This document shows, piece after piece, positions 21,300-31,839 of a stretch of 64,000 nucleotides of DNA (position 1 is its first letter; each line of letters opens with the position of its first letter). Both the position numbers and the translations under genes were made by a program. Below the pieces are notes generated by a model. That model saw nothing but the letters and a program-made list of their open reading frames with translations, made no database searches and was not told the origin of the DNA. This DNA comes from Prorocentrum cordatum (lineage: Eukaryota; Sar; Dinophyceae; Prorocentrales; Prorocentraceae): the NCBI GenBank assembly GCA_963575745.1, contig CAUYUJ010000714.1:371619-435618 (forward strand), read 5' to 3'.

Positions 21300-22150
21300 G
21301 ACCTCGACAGGAAATAAGATGTCGAAGTCCTGGTGCTATTTTTTGAGCCCTCCTGAAAGGTCAGGGTCGGGATGGGGGGGGGGGACCCTCCCGTGGGGGA
21401 GGCGAGGCCTTGGAGGGCCCCGGCGGAGGGCCTCTTGGAGCATCTCCTGGGGCTGCCCGGAGGGCCCCCTCGGGGCGTCTCGAGGCCGCTGCGGGGCCGT
21501 CTTGGGTCCAGCTCACGGCCGTCTTGGAGGCATGGTGGGGCCGTCTTGCGCGAGCGGGCGGGGGCTCCCTCGGAAACGCACCTCCCCTGCTGCGCCCGTC
21601 TCGGAAGGCAATGCGCGCCGTGTTCGACACGTCCAGGCTGAGCACGCGGCATGTTGGCTCGGCACGCCTTGCTTGGGCCACGTTTTGGCGTCCGTACGGC
21701 GCCAGACCCACGATTTCAGCCTACATGATCCCAGCGTCGCGTGCTGAAAATTCGACCAAAGCGCGCTCCACCAGCCAAACGCCCCCCAAAAGGTGGACCA
21801 CCCGGGAGAGCAATGGGGGACTTCAAAGAACCCATGCAGATCTCCGACGATTGGGTCTTTTCAATCCCAGCGTTTTTCCTCGAGTTCGGCCTTCAAGGCC
21901 CGTTGCCAGGCCCAGGGACCATCAAACCTTGATCTTGGGCGTAAAACTGCCCTCGGGGAAGGGGTCGGGAGCTCTGGGGCCGAGATCGAAACAAAGGTAA
22001 TCGGATGTCTTGGGGCCACGATTTTACAAGCCAGGATTTTGCGAGATCTGGGCCAGAGAAGACGGAATGAATCGAGGGTGTCTTGACTTTACTTCCACGG
22101 CTGCAGTCTCCCTGGATTCGCCAATGCCTGGGTTCATCAAAGGCTCATGT
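21300..22150. other. Unassigned, GGCCGTCTTGG-like short repeats
   Basis: No gene. Words such as GGGGCCGTCTTG repeat at 21496, 21520 and 21539. Similar words occur at 29270-29370 and a looser GGGGCCTCCTGG version at 35470-35560, suggesting a dispersed low-copy repeat. Confidence 0.4.
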
Positions 22151-22154
22151 ACTG

Positions 22155-22310
22155 AGCCCTGACGTCGTCGGCGTCGGCGTCGACGTCTGCGTCGCCAGCG
22201 GCGTCATCGTCGGCGTGGTGATCGGCGGCATCATCGTCGACGATGTCGGCGTGGATGCCGTCGACTTGGTCGGTGTCGTCGACGTCGTCCGCGTCGACGT
22301 CGACGTCGCA
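22155..22310. repeat. GTCGGC/GTCGAC degenerate minisatellite
   Basis: About 150 bases built from GTCGTCGGC and GTCGACGTC words with many SalI-type GTCGAC palindromes and a very high CpG density. Confidence 0.7.
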
Positions 22311-22489
22311 TCGTTTCTGTTCCGGCCCTGGGCGCGACGGCAGGACGTGCGGGTTCCTTTAATGTTTTGTTCGACGTGGTTGAGCCGCCCGTTGAGGTCC
22401 GCCCAGGCGAGTAGCGATGCAGGGACAGAGGATCTGTGTGTTCATGCGCCCTGCTTGCTCCTAGTCTAAACGCCGGGAATGGGGGGCCC

Positions 22490-22905
22490 TCGTGATCCTC
22501 CTCTTTCTCCACCAGGTCCCACCCTTCCTCTGTCTCACGCTCCTGTTCTCATCAGTTTCTACTTCCCTTCTCCTGCTGCCACTCCTCATCCTCCTCCTGA
22601 GCGCCCGGGGTCGTCTGCTTCACCTGCCTCTGTTCCTGCTTCTGCTCCTGTTGCGTTTCCCCTCGTGCTCATGCTCCTCCTCCTTCTTCTCCTCTTGCTC
22701 CTTCTGCTCGCCCAGGTGTTCCTCCCTCGTGCCCCTACTGCCCCTCCTGCTCCTCATTCTCCTTATTTCCTTCGTGTTCCTCCTCCTCCTTCTCCTCCTC
22801 CTCCTCCTCCTCCTCCTCCTGCTCCTTCTTCTCCTCCTGCTCCTCGCAGCTGGCACGCTCGTCGTCCACAGAGGGAGCATCCCCCTGCTCCTCCTGGCCG
22901 CCCTC
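22490..22905. repeat. CTC/CTCCTG low-complexity tract
   Basis: Pyrimidine-rich CTCCTCCTG sequence, similar to the tracts at 29641, 34556, 35060, 52055 and 62695. Long Leu- or Ser-rich frames are artefacts. Confidence 0.85.
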
Positions 22906-23229
22906 CTCGATGCTCCTACCCGTGCTCACCATGTGTTTCCTCGCCCTCTCCTCCGTCGGCGGCGAGCCGGGGGGGGTGGGGGGCAAGCGAGAAGGGGCGA
23001 GCCTTCTCGGAAGGCTCGGAAGCCCGCCCCGCAATCTGAGAGGTCTGCTAAGCCTTCCCCGCAGGCACGGAAAACTGCTCAGAAGGCGCGAGGGTTTCTG
23101 AGAAATCCCGCCGCCCTCCGAGAAGGCCTTTTCCTTCGCACTTCCCCCCCCCTCGCTCGACGCCGACTCCGTCTCGTGACCCCTGGTGTCTAGGCTCCCT
23201 AGATGGGATCGGAGCAGATGGGGTCGGAG

Positions 23230-23385
23230 GATCGCGCCGCATCGCCGAAGCATCGCCGATGCGGCTCGATGTGGGGCCCGATTTGCTTCGCGTCGACGTC
23301 GCCAACGCACCGCCGACGTCGAAGATGCATCGCCAGTGCATCACCGATGCATCGCCGATGCGATCCTTCGACCCCATCTACCCCG
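23230..23385. repeat. ATCGCCGATGC short tandem/inverted repeats
   Basis: The word CATCGCCGATGC and variants occur about six times between 23238 and 23362. The word is itself nearly palindromic (GCATCG...CGATGC). Confidence 0.6.
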
Positions 23386-23469
23386 ACCCCATCTGGGAGG
23401 CCTCTATGGTACTTCCCCTCCGCTGCCGCGGGGTCGCCCAGCTGGGACCACTGGCGGGGCGGGGCGGGG

Positions 23470-23680
23470 GGTGATGCTGGAGAAGGCGCCCGGCGGGCGC
23501 GGGGCGCACGGCACGCGCCCAGGTTTGGCGCGCGCGGCCCGCGGGAAGGGAGGGGAGGCGAGGGGAGAGGGTGGAGGGGAGGAAAAGGAGGAGGAGGAGG
23601 AGGAGGAGGAGGAGGAGGAGGCAGGGACGGAGGGAGGGAGGGGGTGAGGGGAGGGAGGGAGGGGGAGGGGACAAGCTAGG
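23470..23680. repeat. GGA/GGGA purine tract
   Basis: Plus-strand purine run (GGAGGAGG) ending in a GAGGGGA stretch. It precedes the first copy of a dispersed repeat, as similar tracts do at 26410-26470 and 27240-27415. Confidence 0.75.
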
Positions 23681-23689
23681 TGAGCTCGC

Positions 23690-24140
23690 GTCATATCTGA
23701 CATCCTACCCCTCCCTCCCATCCCGTACCATGGCGCAGATCCCCTCTCTACTCGCACAGTCGGATGTCAAGCAGGGCGATGATCCCGAAGGGGTACGCGA
23801 TGCATTGTACAGCACGGCGTGGCATGGCGTAGAAGAGCACCGCGAAGCGTAGTATCAACCTGGCATTGCATTGCATTGCATGCCGTGGCATGGCACGGGA
23901 AATGACGCCAGCGCTGCAGCGGGAACACAAGTCGAAACGAGCGGAAGCGCGGAAATGAGGCCAGCGCTGCAGCGGGAGCACGATTCGGAACGAGCGGAAG
24001 CACGGAAATGATGCCAGCGCTGCAGCGAGAGCACGATTCGGAACGAGCGGGGCCCGAAAATGAGGCCGGCGCTTCAGCGAGAGCAGCATTTTGGGAAAAA
24101 TTGCAAGCGAAAACCTAACTAACTCCGGGGAAGGCTTCCC
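23690..24140 (+). repeat. Dispersed repeat family R1, copy 1
   Basis: 23690-23870 (TCATATCTGACATCC ... CGCACAGTCGGATGTC ... GGCATGGCGTAG) is followed by tandem units of about 57 bases centred on GCCAGCGCTGCAGCGGGAGC and ATTCGGAACGAGCGG, then GCAAGCGAAAACC. The same order of segments is found at 26490-27130. It is probably a non-autonomous mobile element; no coding capacity recognised. Confidence 0.6.
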
Positions 24141-24149
24141 GGGCGCCAG

Positions 24150-24490
24150 AAGCAGAAATTCAGCATTTTCAAAAGAAAAGATTGTATTGGAATGGCCTTT
24201 TTTCGGCGCCGCCTCGGAACTCGATTTTCCGGCGCCCGCCGGAACCGGCTTCGGACCCGGCCCGGGCGCCGGCCCGGGCGCCAGCTCGGGCGTCCGGCCC
24301 GGGCGCCGGCTCGGGCGCCGGCCTGGGTGTCGGAATCGGCCTGGGAGGCCTCCCGGGCTCCGGAAGAAATTCTGCATTTTCAAAAGAAAAATGTGTATTA
24401 GAATAACCTTTTTTCGGCGCCGCCTCGGTACTCGATTTTCCGGCGCCGGCCGGAACCGGCTCCGGACCCGGCCCGGGCGCGCGCCGGCTC
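24150..24490. repeat. Direct duplication with GGGCGCCGG minisatellite
   Basis: Roughly 115 bases from 24155 (CAGCATTTTCAAAAGAAAAG ... TTTTTTCGGCGCCGCC ... CCGGAACCGGCT) recur from about 24370. Between and after the copies lie runs of GCCCGGGCGCCGG (24255-24335 and 24465-24510) that consist largely of GGCGCC and CCCGGG palindromes. Confidence 0.7.
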
Positions 24491-24509
24491 GGGCGTGCAG
24501 CCCGGGCGC

Positions 24510-24625
24510 CGGCGGAAATGATGCCAGCGCTGCAGCGGGAGCACAATTCGGAACGAGCGGGGCCCGAAAATGAGGCCGGCGCCTCAGCGAGAGCAGCATT
24601 TTGGAAAATGATCCCGGCAAAGCAA
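24510..24625 (+). repeat. Dispersed repeat family R1, partial copy
   Basis: Two tandem units with GCCAGCGCTGCAGCGGGAGC and ATTCGGAACGAGCGG, as at 23899-24090. Ends with GCATTTTGGAAAA. Confidence 0.65.
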
Positions 24626-24729
24626 CCTAACAGTGATGTGTAGGAGCATATCTGGAAGCATTCCCCTTAAGATTCAGATGAGAATCCTGTTGTAGAATTC
24701 TACTGTTCTCGCAGTCGTAGTCGCATTCG

Positions 24730-25833
24730 CGATGACAGTCGCAGCGGCAACGGCAGTCGCAGTCACAGCCTCAGCCTCAGCCTGCATCAGCCTCAGCCTC
24801 AGCCTCAGCCTACCTCAGCCTCAGCATGCCTCAGCCTCAGCCTCAGCCTGCTTCAGCCTCAACATCAGTCTGCCTTCAGCCTCGGCCTCAGCCTCACCCT
24901 GCATCAGCCTCAGCCTCAGCCTCTGCCTCTGCCTCAGCATCAGCCTGCCTCAGCCTCAGCCTCAGCCTGCCTCTGCCTCAGCCTCAGCCTGCTTCAGCCT
25001 CAGCCTCAGTCTGCCGTCGGCCTCGGCATCAGCCTCAGCCTGCCTCAGCCTCAGCCTGCATCAGCCTCAGCCTCAGCCTCAGCCTGCCTCAGCATCAGCC
25101 TGCCTCAGCGTCAGCCTCAGCCTCAGCCTCAGCCTGCCTCAGCCTCAGCCTGCCTCAGCCTCAGCCTCAGTCTGCCTTCGCCTCGGCCTCAGCCTCAGCC
25201 TGCCTCAGCCTCAGCCTGCAGCCTCAGCCTCAGCCTCAGCCTCAGCCTGCTTCAGCCTCGCCTCAGCCTCAGCCTCAGCCTTCAGCCTCGGCCTCAGCCT
25301 CAGCCTGCCTCAGCCTCAGCCTGCATCAGCCTCAGCCTCAGCCTCAGCCTGCCTCAGCATCAGCCTGCCTCAGCCTCAGCCTGCCTCTGCCTCAGCCTCA
25401 GCCTGCTTCAGCCTCAGCCTCAGTCTGCCTTCAGCCTCGGCCTCAGCCTCAGCCTGCCTCAGCCTCAGCCTGCCTCAGCCTCAGCCTCAGCCTCAGCCTC
25501 AGCCTCAGCCTGCTTCAGCCTCAGCCTCAGTCTGCCTTCAGCCTCGGCCTCAGCCTCAGCCTGCCTCAGCCTCAGCCTGCATCAGCCTCAGCCTCAGCCT
25601 CAGCCTGCCTCAGCATCAGCCTGCAGCCTCAGCCTCAGCCTGCCTCAGCCTCAGCCTCAGCCTCAGCCTCAGCCTGCCTCAGCCTCAGCCTGCCTCAGCC
25701 TCAGCCTCAGCCTGCCTCAGCCTCAGCCTCAGCCTGCTTCAGCCTCAGCCTCAGTCTGCTTTCAGCCTCGGCCTCAGCTTCAGCCTGCCTCAGCCTCAGC
25801 CTGCCTCAGCCTCAGCATCAGCCTGCTTCAGCA
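24730..25833 (+). repeat. CCTCAG hexanucleotide array (first module)
   Basis: About 1.1 kb of CCTCAG units with regular CCTGCCTCAG, CCTGCATCAG and CTGCCTTCAGCCTCGG higher-order variants. All three plus frames stay open (poly Ser-Ala, Gln-Pro or Leu-Ser) because the hexamer lacks stops; not a gene. Same array type at 38240-39075. Confidence 0.93.
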
Positions 25834-26190
25834 TTCAAAATGTGGCCCGGGAGCATGTGAGTTCTGGGAACTCGAAGAACACGAAGTGGCCTACAGTTGG
25901 CTCCAGGCATTCAAAATCATGCCCAGGAATTGAGTTTTGGGAGCTCGAAGACCACGAAGTGGCCTACAGTTGGCTCTGGGCATTCAAAATGTGGCCCGGG
26001 AATGGAGTTCTAGGACCTCGAAGAGCACGAAGTGGCCTACAGTTGGCTCTGGGCATTCAAAATGTGGCCTGGGAATAGAGTTCTGGGAACTCGAAGACCA
26101 CGAAGTGGCCTACAGTTGGCTCCGGGCATTCAGAATGTGCCCCGGGAATGGAGTTCTGGGACCTCGAAGACCACGAAGTGTGTAACTGTT
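25834..26190 (+). repeat. 73-bp tandem repeat, array 1
   Basis: About five units starting GCATTCAAAATGTGGCCCGG and containing TGGAGTTCTGGGAACTCGAA, CACGAAGTGGCC and CAGTTGGCTC. The last unit changes to GTGTAACTGTTGGCTAAAAA, the same terminal variant that ends the 34.6-kb array. Confidence 0.92.
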
Positions 26191-26202
26191 GGCTAAAAAA
26201 AA

Positions 26203-26301
26203 TCCCCGGCATTTCCCCGGATCGCGCCCAGACCCCCTTGGGGCGTCATGATGCTTTCTTTTGACCTTATTAGAAACCTATCAGTCTTCGCTGTTAGGTA
26301 A
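26203..26301 (+). repeat. 99-bp conserved core, copy 1
   Basis: Starts TCCCCGGCATTTCCCCGGAT, contains GGGGCGTCATGATG and CTTTTGACC, and ends CGCTGTTAGGTAA. Copies of exactly the same length occur at 37779-37877 and 39442-39540. Directly follows the 73-bp array. Confidence 0.85.
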
Positions 26302-27170
26302 AAATGCAAGCGAAAACCCAACTCCGGGGAAACCTGTGTGTAAAAAACAGTGCGCGGGGGGGGGGGGCGCGAGTATTCCCAAGACGTCATCAGGGGAAGG
26401 GGGAGAGTAGAATTCATATTGAGTAATTGTGGAGGGAGGGGAGGGGGAGGCAGGAATGGAGGGAGGGGGAAGAGACAAGCTCAGTGCGCTCGCATTATAT
26501 CTGACGTTCGAGCTCTCCCTCCCATCCTTTACCATGGCGTAGGTCTCCTCCGTATTCGCACAGTCGGATGTCGAGCAGGGTAGAGGTCCCGAGAGGGTAA
26601 GCGATGCATCGTAGAGCACGGCATAGCAGGGCGTAGACAAGCACGGCAGAGCGTAGTATGTCATAGCATGCCGTGGCGTTGCGTGGTTAAGAATTGCATC
26701 ATCAAGCATTGCAACGCAAATAATGGCATCGCACAGCGGCACAGAACAGAACATGGCATAGCATGGCGTTGAAGATCACAGCGTAGCATGGCGTGGCACT
26801 GCGTAGTCACTGCACATCCTAGCATTGCAGCTGAAGGCGTGGCATCGCACAGCAGAACACCACATAGCATTGCATTGCATGCCGTGGCATGGCATTGGAA
26901 ATAGTGACGCCAGTGCTGCAGCGAGAGCACGATTCGGAACAAGCGGAAGCGCGTAAATGAGGCCAGCGCTGCAGTGGAAGCACGATTCGGAACGAGGGGA
27001 AGCGTGGAAATGAGGCCAGCGCTGCAGCGGGAGAAAGATTCGGAACGAGCGGAAGCCCGAACATGAGGCCAGCATTTCAGGGGGACCAACATTTTGAAGA
27101 GAAGCCCAAGCGAAACCCAATTCCCGGGAATCCTGTGTGCAAAAACCAGTACGCGGAGGGGGGCCGAACA
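26302..27170 (+). repeat. Dispersed repeat family R1, copy 2 and leader
   Basis: 26302-26360 has GCAAGCGAAAACCCAACTCC and AAACAGTGCGCGG. After a GGA tract, 26480-26900 parallels 23690-23880 (TTATATCTGACGTTC ... CGCACAGTCGGATGTC ... GGCATGGC). 26905-27090 holds tandem GCCAGCGCTGCAG units and 27095-27165 repeats the GCGAAACCCAATTCCCGGGA leader. The GGCATGGCGT words at 26600-26890 form their own degenerate tandem repeat. Confidence 0.6.
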
Positions 27171-27495
27171 TCTTCCGGACCTCATCAGAGGAGAGAGGAC
27201 AGTACTATTCGGATTGTGTAACTGTCGAGAGGAAGCTGGGATAGAGGGAGGGAGCGGAGGGGGGAGAGGAAGCAGCAACGGAGGGGGGGGAGGGGGGGGG
27301 GGGGGCAGGGAGGGGGCGGGGGAGGAGAAATGGTGGAGGCGGGAGAGGGGAAGGGCTGGAGCGGAGCAGGGGAAAAGGGAGGAGAGGGCAGGGCTGGGGG
27401 AGGAGGAGGAGGTAAGGCAAGCTGCGTGCGCTCGGCCATATGTGACGTCCTACCCCCTCCCACCCATCCCCTGCCTTTGTACTGATCTGTTCGCT
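27171..27495. repeat. Purine tract and R1-like trailer
   Basis: GGA/GGGG-rich plus-strand tract (27240-27415) followed by GCGCTCGGCCATATGTGACG, which resembles the R1 segments near 23690 and 26490. Confidence 0.6.
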
Positions 27496-27499
27496 GTTA

Positions 27500-27650
27500 G
27501 GAGGCCACATGCGAACCCTACCCCTACCCTCCACTATTTCTGAGGGAGAGGGTGGGGTTCACTTCGCTCGGGAGCTCCCGAACGAAGTGAACCCCACCCT
27601 CCCCCTCAGAAATCGTGGGGGGTAGGGGTAGGGTTCGCATGTGGCCCCCT
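27500..27650. repeat. Near-perfect 151-bp palindrome (foldback)
   Basis: Left arm 27500-27570 (GAGGCCACATGCGAACCCTA ... GGGTGGGGTTCACTTCG) and right arm 27581-27650 (CGAAGTGAACCCCACCC ... TAGGGTTCGCATGTGGCC) are reverse complements with few mismatches. The centre is GGGAGCTCCC. The stem includes CCCTACCCCTACCCT, which resembles but does not match a TTTAGGG-type telomere repeat. A hairpin-type MITE is the simplest reading. Confidence 0.88.
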
Positions 27651-28230
27651 AGCTGTCCGCCAAAGGGTGCCATAGCGGGCGTGGACCCCCCGTCGTGCCA
27701 TGCCCAACCGGAACGGTGGAGCTGTGTATGAAGGAGGAGGGCGAGGAGGAACAGCAACAGCAGCAGGAGCATGGGTACGAGCACCGAGAGGGGCAGGAGG
27801 ACCAGGGGGAAACGGAGGAGGGGAAAGGAGAGTGGTGGCAATGACGAGGAAGGACCCGGATCCAGAATCGAGGCGCAGAGTGCCATCACGAATGGCAGGG
27901 GCAAAACGTCGATCCGAAAACGAGGCCAACTCTGCTGCGGGAGAACGGTTTCGAGACACCGATAACGCTTCGGTTGGAAAACAAGCGAAACAATTCACGG
28001 GCCCAAATCCTCGACGTTAGCAAAAACAGTCGGCGGAGGAAAATGTGTCCCGCTCGGGCTGGATCGATTGAGAGAGAGGAGACTAGTAGTCACGTTGATT
28101 AGTTGTAAAAGGAGGAAAAGGAGGAGAAGGAAGAGGAGGAGGCGGAGGAGGAGCGGGAGAATACAGGAGAGGGGAGAGACGGAAAGGATAATTGTGGAGA
28201 AGGACAGGGGAGAGGAGGAAGGATGGTGGA
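27651..28230. other. Unassigned, purine-rich, R1-like motifs
   Basis: 27905-28045 has GAGGCCAACTCTGCTGCGGG and CAAGCGAAACAATT, resembling diverged R1 units, then a GGA tract at 28108-28160. No gene. Confidence 0.4.
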
Positions 28231-28484
28231 AGCGTGGAGCAGCGAGGCCACCACACCAATGGAATTGTGTTGGAAATGTTTGGCGGTGTAGCATGTGTCT
28301 CAAGAGCTCTCGCGTTACTCTATGCTTTTCTCCTGGGCAATGTTCTAACAAGCTGCGAGCTGACCCGTGTAGTGTGGCCGATTGCAGTAACGGCAGACGT
28401 GTATGCGTTTGTCAGTTTCGATTATTCCACACCTCGGGTTGGCAAGCGCTTGGGGGACCCTTGCTCTCAGTCCTATGGCCATAG
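28231..28484 (+). pseudogene. Possible zinc-finger tail of a retroelement protein
   Basis: The plus frame here reads PHQWNCVGNVWRCSMCLKSS followed by a further Cys about 13 residues on (GQCSNKL). An H...WC..C...C pattern is common at the C terminus of non-LTR retroelement proteins in dinoflagellates. Upstream the frame is only Lys/Arg-rich microsatellite. A chance match is quite possible. Confidence 0.22.
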
Positions 28485-29240
28485 CATCGGATCCAGACGA
28501 GGACACCAAGGCTTGGTCTGCGGGGAATGCTCGTCGAAAGGAGGTCTGGTCCAGGCTCTGCAGAGGCCTCCACCCCCAAAGATAAGGGGTGCGTGCCTCG
28601 CCCTTTCCTTGTCTCTGACAACACCTGCTGGTTAGCGTTGTCTTTGGTAACTCGCTTGGTGCTTTACCGCTTTGTTTCTCATCGAGTTGCGCGTGCTCGC
28701 CTTTGCCCGTCGTTTCAATGTTTCCCCTTTCTTGTCTCGACGCGCTCGGAATCGACTTGGTGGTGCCCTCCTCCTCCTCCTCGTCGGCGGCCGAAGACGG
28801 AACAAAAACAAACGGCCCACCGCAGTCCCGCGGCGACCTCTCTGGGCCAGCGCGGACCGCAGCGCGGAAGCGGGCGCTGGAGGCGTGCGCCGGCTCCAGG
28901 CGCGCTGTTTCCTGCAGGCTTTCTGTTGACAGTGATGGGGAAGTTCGGAGAGTGCGTTTGTTCTTTCTGTGGCCTAGCTGGGCAAAAATGGCCCGAGTAA
29001 TTGTCAGGGGAAAACTTTGCAGATGCTGTTGTGGAGTATACTCCCGGGTTGGGATGTGCGGCAATTCTTCGGCCAAGACTACTCGGCACAAACAACTGCC
29101 TAAGTGGAGTGGGAGAGGGAAAAGGAGGAGGAGTCTACACAGACGCATGCGACACCAGCCACCGTCCCAGTGAAGCACTCTGTGTGGTGACCCTTCGAGC
29201 ACAGCCGAGAACGCCGTCACATGCGGCACCTCTCCCATCG
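28485..29240. other. Unassigned region
   Basis: A minus-strand frame of 297 codons (29238-28345) is open, but has no domain I recognise, and an equally open plus frame overlaps it. I do not call a gene. Confidence 0.3.
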
Positions 29241-29640
29241 ACTTGTTGAGAAGCTTTTATGCGGAATATTTGGGCCCTCTTGGGTCGTCTCGGGGCCCTC
29301 TTGGACCTTCCTGGTGCAATTTAGACAGTTTGGAGGGTCTCTCGGGGCCGTCGCGGGGCCGTCTTGTGAGGCCCTATTGCGTGAACATGGGGCCGGTCTT
29401 GGACCGTTTGGAGCCCTCTTGGAACCTTCCAGTGGGTCATTTTCGGACGCTCGAAGACTGCAAGTGAAGATTTTCGACCGAAGGGCATGGGTATCGACAA
29501 ACATTGACAAAGGAGCATACATATGGCTGGCTTCTCGAGGCCCTCCTGCAGAGCGCCTCTTCGGGGCGGATGGGGTACATCTTGAGGCAGTGCCCAGGGA
29601 GCCTCGGGAGGCATAGGGCGTTGCATGCAGGTAGGCGTGA

Positions 29641-29885
29641 GGAGGAGGAGGAGGAGGAGGAGCAGGAGGAGGAGGAGGAGGAGCAGGAGGAGGAGGGGGG
29701 GCGCCCCGTAGCCCTTAGTGAACAGATGTGCAGAAACCATACCAGGCAGCGCGCGGCATGTCACGCTCCTCCTCCTCCTCCTCCTCCTCCTCCTCCTCCT
29801 CCTCCTCCTCCTCCTCCTCCTCCTCCTCCTCCTCCTCCTCCTCCTCCTCCTCCTCCTCCTCCTCCTCCTCCTCCTCCTCCTCCTC
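29641..29885. repeat. GGA tract followed by CTC trinucleotide array
   Basis: 29641-29700 is GGAGGAGG on the plus strand and 29765-29885 is an uninterrupted CTC array of about 40 units. The two are in opposite purine/pyrimidine orientation, so the region could fold back on itself. Confidence 0.9.
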
Positions 29886-31110
29886 ACGGTCGGACCGAGG
29901 CCTGAGATCGAGGTCGGTTCGGGGAGGGTGTTCGGATGCTCTTCGTGCTCGCCGGATGCTCCTGCGCATCTAAAGGGGCCCTGGGACACACAAATAAATA
30001 CACAAATAACAGGATTCCCCATATGTGTTCAATATTTTCTGCTGGGTGTTCGTCTTCCACCCCACTTCCCATATTTTCCTATATTTTCCTGGGGATTGAC
30101 GATTCATTGTGTCTGTGTGTTTTTTCCCCTCCTGAGCATCCTGGGGTGTTTTGGCCCGCGCGGAGGGTCTCATGTTATCCCTTTATGTTCGTCTTGTTCC
30201 CGCTCCTCATCTTGCGCCGCCACTCAAGGAAGCATGTTCCGGGAGCGCCCGAAGAGGCCCAGAACGTGGATTGACATTATTGTAATTAATTTGTTTTTTG
30301 GGGTGGGTGTTTTTTTAGCCTTCTCGCGTTTTCGAGCTTCCAACGCTCCAAGATGGCCGAGAAAGGCCCCGAAGACTGCCCCAAGATCGCCCAAGAGCAT
30401 AATGCACGAGAGAGCGTTCCCACCGCTCCCACACTTCATTACACAAACTCTGGGCAACTGCGAGGCCGTCATATCGGTTGCCGATCGCGCTGCCGCGCCG
30501 TAGGCCCGAGCTCATTTGGTACAGTCGCTCTCACGTCGTCACTCTTGCTCCTGCTCGTCACTCCTGCTCCTCTTACGGTGGGACCGCGGTATAAGATCGA
30601 GGTCGATTCGGGGAGGGTGCCCCACCGATGCACGATCCAGGCAGCTGCGAAGGCCGCTATCGGCTGCTGATCGCGCTGCCGCGCCGTAGGCCTGAACTCA
30701 TTCAGTACGGTCGCTCTTACTCGAGCAGTGGCGAAGTGTCCTGGCATAGGTCCACCAACGAATGTTCTACGAACCGTTAGTGTTCTGCACGAAATGTTAT
30801 CATAACATTTCTGACTGATACGATCCTGATCAAACACAAGCACATCGGGCTTATGCTCTGTTTTTGTTAAGAGAACAGTTCTGGATTCTAAGAGAATTCC
30901 CGTGTAGGCCTATAGGAATGCCGGGACGGTCGATCCCTGCTCAATTTACGTCATCACCCCTGCTCCTCCTCTTACGATCCGACCGAGGAATAAGATCGAG
31001 GTCGGTTTGGGGAGGGTAGCTACCCTGATGCTCTTCGTGCTTACTGGATGCTCCTGCGCACCCTGGGGCGCTTTGGCCAGCGGAGGGCCCCATGTTCTGG
31101 AAGGATGCTC
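29886..31110. repeat. Dispersed repeat family R2, three to four copies
   Basis: The string GATCGAGGTCGGTTCGGGGA (with one or two changes) occurs at about 29907, 30596 and 30989, each time after a CGGACCGAGG- or GGGACCGCGG-like word and a CTCCTCTTACG-like word. The first and third continue with GATGCTCTTCGTGCT and GGATGCTCCTGCGCA. A second shared segment, GATCGCGCTGCCGCGCCGTA, is at 30483 and 30669. No coding capacity recognised. Confidence 0.65.
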
Positions 31111-31800
31111 TCCTATCTTGGGTCCGGCAGTACGTTGCCACTCCTGCTCCTGCTCGGCCTCGCCCCCGCCTCCCTCCTCGCTCCGCGCTGCACCGCGCCC
31201 GGGGGCCCCGTGGAGGCTCTCCGCCGGCGGAGTGGCCGCCGGGGCCGACGGCGAGGGCGCCGGGGCCGGCTCGGAGGGCGAGGGCGGCGGCGGCAGCCCG
31301 CATAAGAGGGGGGGGGGGATGAGGGAGGTCGGGGGCGGGGGGGTGTACGTTCTCTGGCACGGGGGAGGAGGGGCGGGTGAGAGGGGGGGGGGGGAGGAGG
31401 GAGACGAGGGCTAGACGTTCCCTGGCAAGAGCGTCGGGAGGGGGGGGGGATGGGAATCGGCGGCGAGCGAGGGGGGGAGGTGAGAAGGAGCAGGCTTTCA
31501 TGAAGCGTAAACTTGTTTCTGGCACAGGAAAATCATGTGGGGCAGGCCCGCTGTCGTTCACCTCCCCCCCTTTCCTCCGCTCACGCGCCTCGGTGCCTGC
31601 ATGGCGGGCGTGCGGTCCTCGGCGCCAGCCCGCTTGTTCTGGAGCGGCGGAAGTAGTGTCTCCAGGTCGTGCGTCGCGCCTCTCGGCCCTGCTCGTCCGT
31701 GAGGCCGTGGGATCCTGGCAAAGCGTGACCGCGGTCGTCTTCTGCTGGGCCCGGCCTTCTGACCGCAGGGTTCCTTAATAGCAACGTGTGTTCGGCCAGG
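31111..31800. other. GC-rich and poly-G interrupted region, nothing recognised
   Basis: Contains G runs at 31308, 31339, 31385 and 31441. Open frames on both strands are Gly/Arg/Pro-rich and unrecognised. Confidence 0.35.
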
Positions 31801-31839
31801 CTCCCAGTGAGAAGCCGCGCGCAGGGTCACTGCCTTCTC

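Noticed and set aside
24732-26078. 448-codon Ser/Leu/Ala/Gln/Pro-rich plus-strand frames
   Set aside because: CCTCAG hexamer array has no stops in any plus frame; three overlapping frames are open at once.
27500-27650. Interstitial telomere array
   Set aside because: CCCTACCCCTACCCT occurs once per arm, does not match a TTTAGGG repeat, and is explained by the palindrome.
28345-29238. 297-codon minus-strand frame
   Set aside because: No recognised motif, overlaps equally long plus frames; GC content explains openness.
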